Assembly (NCBI GenBank): GCA_022545625.1
Contig: JACZQS010000152.1
Coordinates: 1 to 6,250, forward strand
Reading direction: 5' to 3'
Source of the DNA: Pseudomonadota bacterium
Lineage (GTDB): Bacteria > Pseudomonadota > Gammaproteobacteria > GCA-001735895
DNA: 6,250 bases
Under the pieces are notes generated by a model. The model did not search any database, was not told where the DNA came from, and was given only the letters and a program-made list of their open reading frames with translations. Shown piece by piece: positions 1 to 6,250 of the stretch. The translations under genes and the position numbers were made by a program. Numbering within the stretch: the stretch's first letter is position 1; each line of letters begins with the position of its first letter.

Positions 1-120
1 GGCGGCTCCAGCCAGGCACCTTATTAACCCGAAAGCCTCTGAGAGGTAGCTGTGGCAGGCATTGTGTGTTAGCCTGCGCGGGCCTGGTGGAGCAAACCAC
101 CTTTAACTAGAGGTTAAACA
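1..120 (+). promoter_or_regulatory. Structured 5' leader of the serC-serA operon (candidate serC-motif-like cis-regulatory RNA)
   Basis: No convincing coding frame lies here; the stretch is dominated by inverted repeats. Seen directly: a 6-bp stem, GCAGGC (55-60) with GCCTGC (72-77), loop of 11; a 5-bp stem, GGTGG (86-90) with CCACC (97-101), loop AGCAAA; a 6-bp stem, TTTAAC (102-107) with GTTAAA (113-118), loop TAGAG; and a small CCTC/GAGG hairpin (36-46). The last two large hairpins abut. The SD sequence AGAGG (109-113) sits in the final loop and can alternatively pair with CCTCT (36-40). CCAGGC (12-17) is also complementary to GCCTGG (82-87), which would compete with the 86-101 hairpin. 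A conserved leader called the serC motif is known upstream of serC-serA operons in alphaproteobacteria; identity with it is inferred from context, not checked against a covariance model. No promoter could be assigned with confidence. Confidence 0.5.
102..118 (+). promoter_or_regulatory. Hairpin presenting or masking the serC Shine-Dalgarno sequence
   Basis: TTTAAC (102-107) is perfectly complementary to GTTAAA (113-118), with loop TAGAG (108-112). The ribosome binding site AGAGG (109-113) occupies the loop plus the first base of the 3' arm, 7 nt before the GTG start at 121. The SD position supports the choice of this GTG. The stem is A/T-rich and weak, so it might only tune initiation. Its placement directly at the SD nevertheless suggests translational control of serC, and possibly of serA through coupling. 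Confidence 0.55.
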
Positions 121-1308
121 GTGAACGCGAAAGCCAGCGGCTTTCCCGTGCAGCCGCGCGTACGTCCGCAGGACCCGCGTTTTTCGTCGGGGCCGTGCAA
201 AAAATTTCCGGGCTGGGATATCACCCGCCTGAATACCAGTTTCCTAGGGCGCAGCCATCGCGCCAAAACCCCCAAAACACGTTTGTCCAGTGCCATTGAG
301 CGCTCGCATGCCTTGCTCGATCTACCTGCCGACTGGAAGCTTGGAATTGTGCCGGGCTCGGATACCGGCGCTTTGGAAATCGCGCTGTGGTCGATGCTCG
401 GTGAACGTCCGGTTGATGCGCTGGTCTGGGATAGCTTCTCTAGTGACTGGGCCAAAGACCTTGACGCACTGGATTTGCCCGGTCTCACCGTCCATCGGGC
501 CGATTACGGCGATTTACCCGATCTTTCGCAAATACAACCCGACCACGACATCGTATTTGTCTACAACGGTACTACCAGCGGGGTACGTTTGCCGAACCTG
601 GATTGGCTGGGTAGTGATCGGACCGGCCTGGCAATCTGCGATGCAACCTCTGCTGCCTTTGCAATGCCGATAGATTTTGGCAAGCTCGATGTGGTTACCT
701 GGTCGTGGCAAAAGGTACTCGGTAGCGAAGCTGCGCATGGGATGCTGGCCCTGAGTCCCCGTGCTGTCGAGCGGCTCGAAACTTATGCGCCTCCACGACC
801 GCTACCAAAGTTGTTTAAACTAACCAAAAACGGAAAATTGAACCAGGGCATTTTCAGCGGAGCGACAATTAATACCCCGAGCATGCTGGCGCTTGAAGAT
901 CTGCATGTCTCGCTCGACTGGGCTGAAAGTATCGGAGGCCTGCCTGCACTCTGGCGGCGAACACGGGATAATTTCGACTGTATCGATGAATGGGTGAGGC
1001 AGTCATCGTGGATAGGCTGGCTGGCCTCCGAGCCTGCTACCCGGTCACCAACCTCTATGTGCCTGCAAATTGTAGATTCCGGGTTTTCAGCGCTGGCAAG
1101 GGACGAGCAGCAAGTAGCAATCAATACCATGCTTGGCTGGCTGGAGCAGGAAAACTGCGCGCTCGACATCGGCAACTATCGCAGCGCACCCCCGGGCTTT
1201 CGCATCTGGGGTGGGGCAACCATAGAAACCAGTGACCTGGCGGCACTGACGCCCTGGCTCGACTGGGCATTCGCCAATTATCAATATCAGAATCAGGAGC
1301 GGAAATAA
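121..1308 (+). CDS. serC: Phosphoserine aminotransferase, alphaproteobacterial type (SerC)
   Basis: PLP-dependent class V aminotransferase (395 aa, cytosolic) that converts 3-phosphohydroxypyruvate and glutamate to O-phosphoserine and 2-oxoglutarate; SerC enzymes can also serve the 4-phosphohydroxythreonine step of PLP synthesis. Visible landmarks: the N-terminal FSSGPCKKFPGW (21-32), then LGRSHRAKTPK (42-52), GSDTGALE (79-86) at the cofactor phosphate site, NGTTSG (149-154), CDATSAAF (173-180) with Asp174 expected to hold the pyridine nitrogen, and SWQKVLGSEAAHG (195-207), where Lys198 is the expected Schiff-base lysine. INTPSMLALED (250-260) and GFRIWGGATIETSDL (359-373) follow near the C-terminus. 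These match the alphaproteobacterial SerC subfamily rather than the shorter E. coli type (about 360 aa). The GTG start is chosen because AGAGG lies 7 nt upstream and the N-terminus has family-like length. It is followed by serA after a single base, indicating one transcript. No broken motif was seen. Confidence 0.95.
   Translation: MNAKASGFPVQPRVRPQDPRFSSGPCKKFPGWDITRLNTSFLGRSHRAKTPKTRLSSAIERSHALLDLPADWKLGIVPGSDTGALEIALWSMLGERPVDALVWDSFSSDWAKDLDALDLPGLTVHRADYGDLPDLSQIQPDHDIVFVYNGTTSGVRLPNLDWLGSDRTGLAICDATSAAFAMPIDFGKLDVVTWSWQKVLGSEAAHGMLALSPRAVERLETYAPPRPLPKLFKLTKNGKLNQGIFSGATINTPSMLALEDLHVSLDWAESIGGLPALWRRTRDNFDCIDEWVRQSSWIGWLASEPATRSPTSMCLQIVDSGFSALARDEQQVAINTMLGWLEQENCALDIGNYRSAPPGFRIWGGATIETSDLAALTPWLDWAFANYQYQNQERK
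1295..1299 (+). promoter_or_regulatory. serA ribosome binding site inside the end of serC
   Basis: AGGAG lies in the last codons of serC, 10 nt before the serA ATG at 1310. The serC stop TAA (1306-1308) and the serA start are separated by one base, so ribosomes terminating on serC are well placed to re-initiate on serA. Translational coupling is inferred from this spacing. Confidence 0.7.
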
Positions 1309-1309
1309 A

Positions 1310-2899
1310 ATGTCCAAACCACGCGTATTAATCGCTGACTCGATGTCGAGCCAGGCGCTGAGCGTATTCGATGATCGTGGTGTCGAAGCCCTGCAATCGG
1401 GAAAGCTCTCTGCCGATGAATTAATGGACACGATTGGTGACTTCGATGGCCTGGCAATCCGTTCGACTACCAACGTGACTGCCGAACTGCTAGAGCGTGC
1501 GAAAAAACTCAAGGTTGTCGGTCGTGCCGGAATCGGTGTCGATAATGTCGATATCCCGGCTTGCACCAAAAACGGTGTGGTAGTGATGAATACACCGTTT
1601 GGCAACGCGATCACCACTGCTGAACATGCAATGGCAATGATGCTTGCCCTGGCGCGGCATATTCCACAGGCGAATGACTCGACCCAGGCTAGCAAGTGGG
1701 AGAAATCGAAGTTTATGGGAATGGAACTGACCGGCAAACTGCTGGGCATCATCGGTGCCGGCAACATCGGCTCGATCATGGCGAAAAAATCGATTGGCTA
1801 TGGACTGCGGGTACAGGCCTATGATCCGTTTCTGACCGAAGAACGCGCTGACACGATGGGCATCCAGAAGGTCGACCTCGACAGCCTGTTGGCAAGCTCT
1901 GACATCATATCGCTGCATGTGCCAAAAACACCGGAGACCGCCAATATCATCAGCGCCAGCGCGTTAAACAAAATGAAACCGGGTAGCCTGTTGATCAACT
2001 GTGCGCGAGGCGGCCTGGTCGATGAGCTGGCTTTACACGCTGCGCTTACCAGCGGGCACCTGAAAGGCGCGGCGCTGGATGTGTTCGAAGTAGAACCCGC
2101 CAGGGATAACCCCTTGTTCGAGCTGGACAATGTGATTTGTACGCCGCACCTGGGGGCCTCTACGGTCGAGGCGCAGGAGAAGGTTGCCGTACAAATTGCC
2201 GATCAGATGAGCGACTATTTGCTCAGTGGTGCGATTAACAATGCGCTTAATGCGCCCAACTTGAGTGCCGAGGAAGCAAAGATACTAAAACCCTATTTGC
2301 AACTCGCACAACGACTCGGATCGTTTGTCGGTCAACTCACCCTGGACCCAATTCGATCATTGACCGTCACCTATGGCGGCGAGGCAAATGGGTTGAATAT
2401 TGAGCCGCTAACCAACCAGGTGATCCAGTCGCTGCTCGAACATCACAGCAGCTTCGTCAACTCGGTGAATGCGCGGGAATTAGCACGTGAACGAAATATC
2501 GACATTATAGAAGCGCATAATGAGGGCAAGGACGAGTACCCCTGCCGCATCAGTGTCGCGGTAGAAACCGAATCGCGCTCACGCAATATCAGCGGCACGT
2601 TGATCAAGAATCGGCCCAGGGTGATCGACGTCAAAGGCATAGAGCTGGAATCCGAGTTAGGCGAACACATGCTTTATATCACTAACGCCGATAAGCCAGG
2701 CGTGGTGGGGGCGATTGGCACCACTACCGCTGCTAGTGGTATCAATATTGCCAAGATGCACCTCGGGCGGGATAGTCATGGTGGCAACGCTATAGTCCTG
2801 CTTGAAATCGATGAAGCACCGACCAGCGAACACCTGGAAAAACTGCGTGATTTACCGAATATTAAAGATGTGCGGTATCTGCAGTTTCCAGGCCTGTGA
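1310..2899 (+). CDS. serA: D-3-phosphoglycerate dehydrogenase, long form with ASB and ACT domains (SerA)
   Basis: NAD-dependent oxidation of 3-phosphoglycerate to 3-phosphohydroxypyruvate, the committed step of serine synthesis (cytosolic, 529 aa). The substrate-binding part has RSTTNVT (51-57) and GRAGIGVDNVDI (71-82). The Rossmann domain carries the NAD motif GIIGAGNIGS (146-155), with Asp172 in YDP as the expected adenosine-ribose ligand. The catalytic set is complete: Arg233 in NCARGG, Glu262 in EVEP and His280 in TPHLGAST, each three residues below the human PHGDH numbering. About 320-440 corresponds to the allosteric substrate-binding (ASB) domain, and about 453-529 is an ACT domain (ITNADKPGVVGAIG). 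The length fits the long form (about 525-530 aa) rather than the 410-aa E. coli SerA, which lacks the ASB domain. ACT domains in this family often mediate serine feedback, but that is not assured for every long-form enzyme. It is second in the serC operon and converges with the exporter gene. Confidence 0.97.
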   Translation: MSKPRVLIADSMSSQALSVFDDRGVEALQSGKLSADELMDTIGDFDGLAIRSTTNVTAELLERAKKLKVVGRAGIGVDNVDIPACTKNGVVVMNTPFGNAITTAEHAMAMMLALARHIPQANDSTQASKWEKSKFMGMELTGKLLGIIGAGNIGSIMAKKSIGYGLRVQAYDPFLTEERADTMGIQKVDLDSLLASSDIISLHVPKTPETANIISASALNKMKPGSLLINCARGGLVDELALHAALTSGHLKGAALDVFEVEPARDNPLFELDNVICTPHLGASTVEAQEKVAVQIADQMSDYLLSGAINNALNAPNLSAEEAKILKPYLQLAQRLGSFVGQLTLDPIRSLTVTYGGEANGLNIEPLTNQVIQSLLEHHSSFVNSVNARELARERNIDIIEAHNEGKDEYPCRISVAVETESRSRNISGTLIKNRPRVIDVKGIELESELGEHMLYITNADKPGVVGAIGTTTAASGINIAKMHLGRDSHGGNAIVLLEIDEAPTSEHLEKLRDLPNIKDVRYLQFPGL

Positions 2900-2918
2900 A
2901 TTATTGATCAGAGGTTCC

Positions 2919-5369
2919 CTAGGCTAGTTCGAATTTTGCAATCAGTACCGGTAGCAACATTAAATTTGCTACCAGGGCCGCCATCATTGCGAGACCGGAG
3001 AGCAGGCCAAAATAGATGGTCGGGATAAAATTCGAAAAGGCCAGAATCGAGAATCCCAGCACCACGGTGACCGTCGTATAATAAAGTGCGGTTCCAATAC
3101 TGCCATGGCTACGTTGTATCGCCGCCCAGTAGTCCTGGTCGACCGCAAATTCTTGCCGAAATCGATACACGTAGTGAATTGAATTATCGACGCCGATGCC
3201 GATACTGATCGCGGCAATGGTAATCGTCATGATGTCGAGCGGTATTCCGATCCAGCCCATCAGGCCGAGTATTAATCCCGCGGCAATTATATTGGGAATG
3301 ATCGCTGCAATCGAAAGGCGAACCGCTCGAAATAAAAGTATAAACATCAGTAATATCGCGATAAACACTGCACCAATCGTTAATATCTGCGATTGAAACA
3401 GGCTTTGCAGCAAATTATTGTAAAGTACAGCCATGCCGGAGATGTTCACCTGCTCGACTTCAAGACCGAGTTCACCGGTCAGGTGCTTGTAAATTTTGTC
3501 TATCAGGGCCTGGCGCTTGAGTGATTTGTCGGTTTCATAAATTCGGATACTGAAACGAATCTGATTCCCGTCGGCCGAAAGATAGGGTGTAATCAGGGCA
3601 TCTTTCACATCGTCTGGAATTCGCTTATATACAATCGCTAACTTGAAATCGCTATAGGGCTTGCCATTATTGAGCGCCTGCAACATTTGCATGGCAGTAT
3701 GTACGGAAAGTACCTTGCCGGTTTCGGGTAAACTCTCAAGATAAGTGTGAATTTCAGCGATATCCTGCAGGCCATCGCTATTGAACCAGTAACTCGAGGC
3801 AGTAATATCGCCACCCAGTAACAGGTCCATCAGGCCAAAACCCCCGGCGTCTTCAGAAAACCAGTCTTTCGGCGCATCAATAATCACATCCATGGGCGTG
3901 GTGCCGCCGAGTTTTTCGTCGATCAGGCTCATACCCTGATAAATTTCGGTTTTTTCCTTGTAATAGTCGATAAATCGGTTTTCGACCGATAACTGGGGTA
4001 TTCCGGACAGGCCGATGAATGCCAGAATTCCGAACAGGATTAGAGTAGCTTTGTTATGGCGTTGAATAAAGTGTGCCAATGATGAGGTAATTTTACCGGT
4101 AACGTTTTTCCCTGGCTTTTGATCCAGTCTGGGCATCAGGATTAGCGCAGATGGAAACAGGGTAAACGCGAGTACGAACGAAATTGTTATACCAATCACC
4201 ATCATCCAGCCAAAATCGATTACCGGTCGTATGCCGCTAACCAGCAGCGAGCCAAAGGCAACCATGGTCGTCACCGCGGTGAAAACGCAGGGTATGAATT
4301 TGCTGCGGACTGTTTCACTGACCAGTTCGAATTGTGAATACCCGGTATTGAGCGCAGCCAGTTCACGGTAGCGCACGATCAGGTGAATAATCAGCGAAAG
4401 AGTAATGATTAATAATAGTGAAACAAAGTTGGATGAAACCACGGTAACCGGCCACTGCATCCAGCCCAGGTAACCCATCATCGACAGCGCGCTGCTCAGA
4501 CAGGCAATCAGGGGTAGCACTACCCAGCGTGGGGAACGAAATGACAGGCTAAGAATGATAATGATAAAAGCGATTACACCGGCGCCAAATACCTTCAAAT
4601 CCCCGCGGATAAAATCGATAGAGTCGGTGACAATCATTGGTACACCACCGAGATAAAGCGTTGCGCTGTCGCGATGTTGATCCATAATTTTCCGCACCTG
4701 CTGGATAGTCTTGTGTTGCCGTTTGTTCAGCGCCAGGTTGAGCGTTTTAATTTCTGCACTCAGTTGTTTCAGGCGCTGTTGGTAATCGGCTGCAGGTGTT
4801 ACGAGGTCGTATAGCCGGTCACGTTCCAGGGTCAATTCAGCCAGCCGTTCATCGCGTTTCAAGTTGACCTGTAATGCGGTGGTATCGCCGTCGCTGCTAA
4901 CCAGTAAATTCTGGTAAAGCGAGCTAGTCGTCAATTCTTGTTGTGCCAGCTCTAAATCGACGTCTGCACTCTCGAGTGTCCGGATTCCCTCAACGATCTG
5001 GTTGAGCGTCATCGGCGGGCTGCTCACCAGGGGTACATCGAGCAGGCTGATTACCGAGTCTACCTGTTCGATTTTCGTCAGCTGGTCTCTCAGTTGACCA
5101 ATATCGGTCAACGACTCGGGACTGAACAGTGGTAATTTCGGGCTATAGGTGACAATCAGAAAATCACCCGCCCCATATTCTTCACGAATGCTTCGATAGT
5201 ATTTCAGCGAAGCATCATTTTCCAGAATCAGTGAGTCAGCTGACGCATCCAGCTCGAAACGCGGAACATTGGAGAGGAAAAATCCCACTACCAGTGAGGT
5301 GACAACCAGTGTGATCACTGGTTTTCGCAATATTAGCCTGTTGTAAAGTCGGCCAAATTCTACTGTCAT
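2919..5369 (-). CDS. RND-superfamily (MMPL/COG1033-like) inner-membrane exporter, substrate unknown
   Basis: 816-aa protein with the duplicated RND architecture: TM1 (about 15-33), a large periplasmic domain (34-255), five TM segments (about 259-411), TM7 (about 439-456), a second periplasmic domain (457-655), and five TM segments (about 661-810). The second half has the MMPL/SSD-type TM4 signature GIGVDNSIHYVYRFRQE (724-740), with Asp728 as the probable proton-relay residue. The matching site in the first half, LSLIIHLIVRYRE (324-336), keeps the His and Arg/Glu but has Ser325 instead of Asp. Residues 172-232 are charged, helical and coiled-coil-like, projecting from the first periplasmic domain. 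Family members move lipids or other hydrophobic molecules using proton motive force; this substrate cannot be told from sequence. It is shorter than tripartite drug pumps of the AcrB type (about 1050 aa), and no adaptor or outer-membrane partner is visible here. The ATG at 5369 has AGGA 8 nt upstream. It lies downstream of glnS on the same strand but is probably expressed independently. Confidence 0.9.
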   Translation of the reverse strand: MTVEFGRLYNRLILRKPVITLVVTSLVVGFFLSNVPRFELDASADSLILENDASLKYYRSIREEYGAGDFLIVTYSPKLPLFSPESLTDIGQLRDQLTKIEQVDSVISLLDVPLVSSPPMTLNQIVEGIRTLESADVDLELAQQELTTSSLYQNLLVSSDGDTTALQVNLKRDERLAELTLERDRLYDLVTPAADYQQRLKQLSAEIKTLNLALNKRQHKTIQQVRKIMDQHRDSATLYLGGVPMIVTDSIDFIRGDLKVFGAGVIAFIIIILSLSFRSPRWVVLPLIACLSSALSMMGYLGWMQWPVTVVSSNFVSLLLIITLSLIIHLIVRYRELAALNTGYSQFELVSETVRSKFIPCVFTAVTTMVAFGSLLVSGIRPVIDFGWMMVIGITISFVLAFTLFPSALILMPRLDQKPGKNVTGKITSSLAHFIQRHNKATLILFGILAFIGLSGIPQLSVENRFIDYYKEKTEIYQGMSLIDEKLGGTTPMDVIIDAPKDWFSEDAGGFGLMDLLLGGDITASSYWFNSDGLQDIAEIHTYLESLPETGKVLSVHTAMQMLQALNNGKPYSDFKLAIVYKRIPDDVKDALITPYLSADGNQIRFSIRIYETDKSLKRQALIDKIYKHLTGELGLEVEQVNISGMAVLYNNLLQSLFQSQILTIGAVFIAILLMFILLFRAVRLSIAAIIPNIIAAGLILGLMGWIGIPLDIMTITIAAISIGIGVDNSIHYVYRFRQEFAVDQDYWAAIQRSHGSIGTALYYTTVTVVLGFSILAFSNFIPTIYFGLLSGLAMMAALVANLMLLPVLIAKFELA

Positions 5370-5377
5370 ATAGTTGG

Positions 5378-5381
5378 TCCT
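5378..5381 (-). promoter_or_regulatory. Ribosome binding site of the RND exporter
   Basis: On the minus strand AGGA (5381-5378) lies 8 nt before the ATG at 5369-5367. It supports this start, which also leaves a natural short cytoplasmic N-terminus before the first membrane segment. Confidence 0.65.
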
Positions 5382-5398
5382 AAAATATCCAGGGCTGT

Positions 5399-5427
5399 CC
5401 TGTACCAGTCATTGCTGACCGGGCAGG
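5399..5427 (-). repeat. Imperfect inverted repeat with a GCAA loop between glnS and the exporter gene
   Basis: Read on the minus strand, CCGGTCA (5422-5416) pairs with TGACTGG (5411-5405) through six Watson-Crick pairs and one G-T, closing a GCAA tetraloop (5415-5412). After a small internal loop the stem continues with CCTG (5402-5399 on the minus strand reads CAGG) against its partner at 5427-5424. No run of T follows on the minus strand, so it is not a standard intrinsic terminator for glnS. It could be a 3'-end stabilising hairpin for glnS mRNA or part of the exporter 5' leader. The fold is inferred by hand. Confidence 0.5.
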
Positions 5428-5457
5428 GCAGGATAAATATAGTCTAAAATTGCTTCG

Positions 5458-6250
5458 CTATTTTGAATCGCGGACTTTTTCACTGCTGGACTGCTCGATC
5501 CTGGCCCAGCTATCACGCAAACTGATCGTGCGGTTAAATACTGGTTTCTCAGGGGTCGATTCGAGATCGCTGATGAAATAACCGAGGCGTTCGAATTGAT
5601 AGGCAATTTTGTTGTCGATAAGATCGATGGCCGGTTCCAGCATCGCTTGGTCCATTACCGTCCTGGAGTCGGGATTGATCGACGATTCGAAATCGCCTTG
5701 TGCGCCGGGGTTAGCCGTGTTGAACAGTCGATCGTAGAGGTTGACCCTGGCCGGGACCGCGTGTTTGGCGCTGACCCAATGTATCGTCCCTTTCACCTTG
5801 CGGCCATCGGCGGTGTTTCCGCCACGGCTTTCAGGGTCATAGCTGCAAATCAGCTTATCGATACTGCCGTCAGCGTTTTTGACCACCTCCTTGCAGCTAA
5901 TGTAATAGGCAGATCTGAGTCGGACTTCGCGGCCTGGGCTGAGGCGGAAAAACTTTTTAGGCGCGTCTTCCATGAAGTCATCGTGCTCGATATAAATCTC
6001 CCGGGAAAAAGGTATTTCGCGGGTACCATAATCGGGATTTTGCGGGTGATTGATGGCGGTTATCATCTCCTCCTGGTTTTCGGGATAATTCTCGATGACG
6101 ACCTTGAGCGGATTCATTACCGCCATACGTCGCTCGGCACGGGTATTCAAATCGTCGCGCAACGCGTTTTCGAGGACGCCCATTTGAATGGTGCTATCCT
6201 TCTTGGTGATGCCGATCATGTTGCAAAATGACACGATCGACTCGGGTGTG
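5458..6250 (-). CDS. glnS: Glutaminyl-tRNA synthetase, C-terminal part (5' end outside window)
   Basis: Class I aminoacyl-tRNA synthetase that charges tRNA-Gln with glutamine. The last 263 codons are visible. The frame is open to the window edge (TPESIVSFCNMIG), matching an internal helix of E. coli GlnRS, so the GTG at 6234 is an internal valine codon, not a start. The part shown covers the end of the helical domain and the two anticodon-binding beta-barrels. Recognisable blocks are REDLN-like RDDLNTRAERRMAV, a VIENYPENQEEM stretch, GREVRLRSAYYI, ADGRKVKGTIHWVSAKHA, NLYDRLF and EKPVFNRTISLRDSWARIE. The catalytic Rossmann fold with its HIGH and KMSKS-type motifs would lie beyond 6250. The protein ends about ten polar residues beyond the E. 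coli C-terminus (SSSEKVRDSK-like tail). The gene is followed after 88 bp by the exporter gene on the same strand. A canonical bacterial GlnRS implies direct glutaminylation and is usual in gammaproteobacteria. Confidence 0.96.
   Translation of the reverse strand, partial: TPESIVSFCNMIGITKKDSTIQMGVLENALRDDLNTRAERRMAVMNPLKVVIENYPENQEEMITAINHPQNPDYGTREIPFSREIYIEHDDFMEDAPKKFFRLSPGREVRLRSAYYISCKEVVKNADGSIDKLICSYDPESRGGNTADGRKVKGTIHWVSAKHAVPARVNLYDRLFNTANPGAQGDFESSINPDSRTVMDQAMLEPAIDLIDNKIAYQFERLGYFISDLESTPEKPVFNRTISLRDSWARIEQSSSEKVRDSK

Noticed and set aside
36..50. CTGAGAGG-like string in the leader resembling part of a TPP or glycine riboswitch
   Set aside because: Only a few bases match and the remaining conserved blocks of those riboswitches are not present; the surrounding stems do not fit either architecture.
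1014..1145. Repeated GGCTGGCTGG strings at about 1014-1023 and 1134-1143
   Set aside because: They encode unrelated Trp/Leu/Ala-containing segments of SerC in different frames and are too short and isolated to count as a repeat family.
1087..1779. Minus-strand open frame of 230 codons across the serC-serA junction
   Set aside because: It lies opposite two strongly conserved genes, its product is a compositional mix (Ser, Ala, Ile-rich) with no recognisable domain, and it is explained by codon bias of the opposite strand.
5430..5460. A/T-rich stretch (TATATT on the minus strand) as a -10 box for the exporter
   Set aside because: No -35 element at a suitable distance could be identified, so a promoter call would rest on a single A/T-rich hexamer.
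5409..5606. Minus-strand 65-codon frame overlapping the glnS 3' end
   Set aside because: Most of it is glnS read in another frame; no ribosome binding site or recognisable product.
5596..6231. Plus-strand open frame of 211 codons opposite glnS
   Set aside because: It is fully antisense to the conserved anticodon-binding region of GlnRS, has no family resemblance I can recognise, and lacks a convincing ribosome binding site.
6232..6234. GTG as the start of a short 258-aa minus-strand protein
   Set aside because: The frame stays open to the window edge and the residues beyond (TPESI) match the continuing GlnRS sequence, so this is an internal valine codon of a truncated-by-window gene.

Overview
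The window carries three complete genes and the 3' part of a fourth, with almost no non-coding space. On the plus strand, serC (121-1308) and serA (1310-2899) form a tight two-gene operon for the first two steps of the phosphorylated serine pathway. 3-phosphoglycerate is oxidised by SerA to 3-phosphohydroxypyruvate, which SerC transaminates to O-phospho-L-serine. The phosphatase SerB is not in the window. On the minus strand lie a large RND-superfamily membrane exporter (5369-2919) and, upstream of it, the C-terminal part of glutaminyl-tRNA synthetase, glnS (6250-5458, 5' end outside the window). serA and the exporter converge with only 19 bp between their stop codons.

The organism looks like a proteobacterium, with base composition slightly above 50% G+C by eye. 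The evidence is mixed. SerC is the type typical of alphaproteobacteria, as opposed to the E. coli-type enzyme, and SerA is the long form with an ASB plus ACT regulatory tail. A canonical GlnRS close to the E. coli enzyme, and an RND exporter of the kind common in marine and environmental gammaproteobacteria, point instead to Gammaproteobacteria. My inference is an uncultivated or environmental gammaproteobacterium carrying an alpha-type serC-serA module. This is recognition from memory, not a phylogeny.

Region by region: 1-120 is a non-coding leader rich in inverted repeats. Its last hairpin holds the serC Shine-Dalgarno sequence, and an upstream segment is complementary to that same sequence. 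This resembles the cis-regulatory leaders known upstream of serC operons in alphaproteobacteria (the 'serC motif'). 121-2899 is the serine operon. 2900-2918 is the convergent junction with no visible terminator. 2919-5369 is the exporter. 5370-5457 is an 88-bp gap with a 29-bp inverted repeat (GCAA loop on the transcribed strand) and a good ribosome binding site. 5458-6250 is the glnS 3' part.

No mobile element, CRISPR array, tRNA or rRNA was seen, and most of the window is ordinary housekeeping content. The serC leader is the most rewarding place to look. The exporter, with one half lacking the usual TM4 aspartate, comes second.
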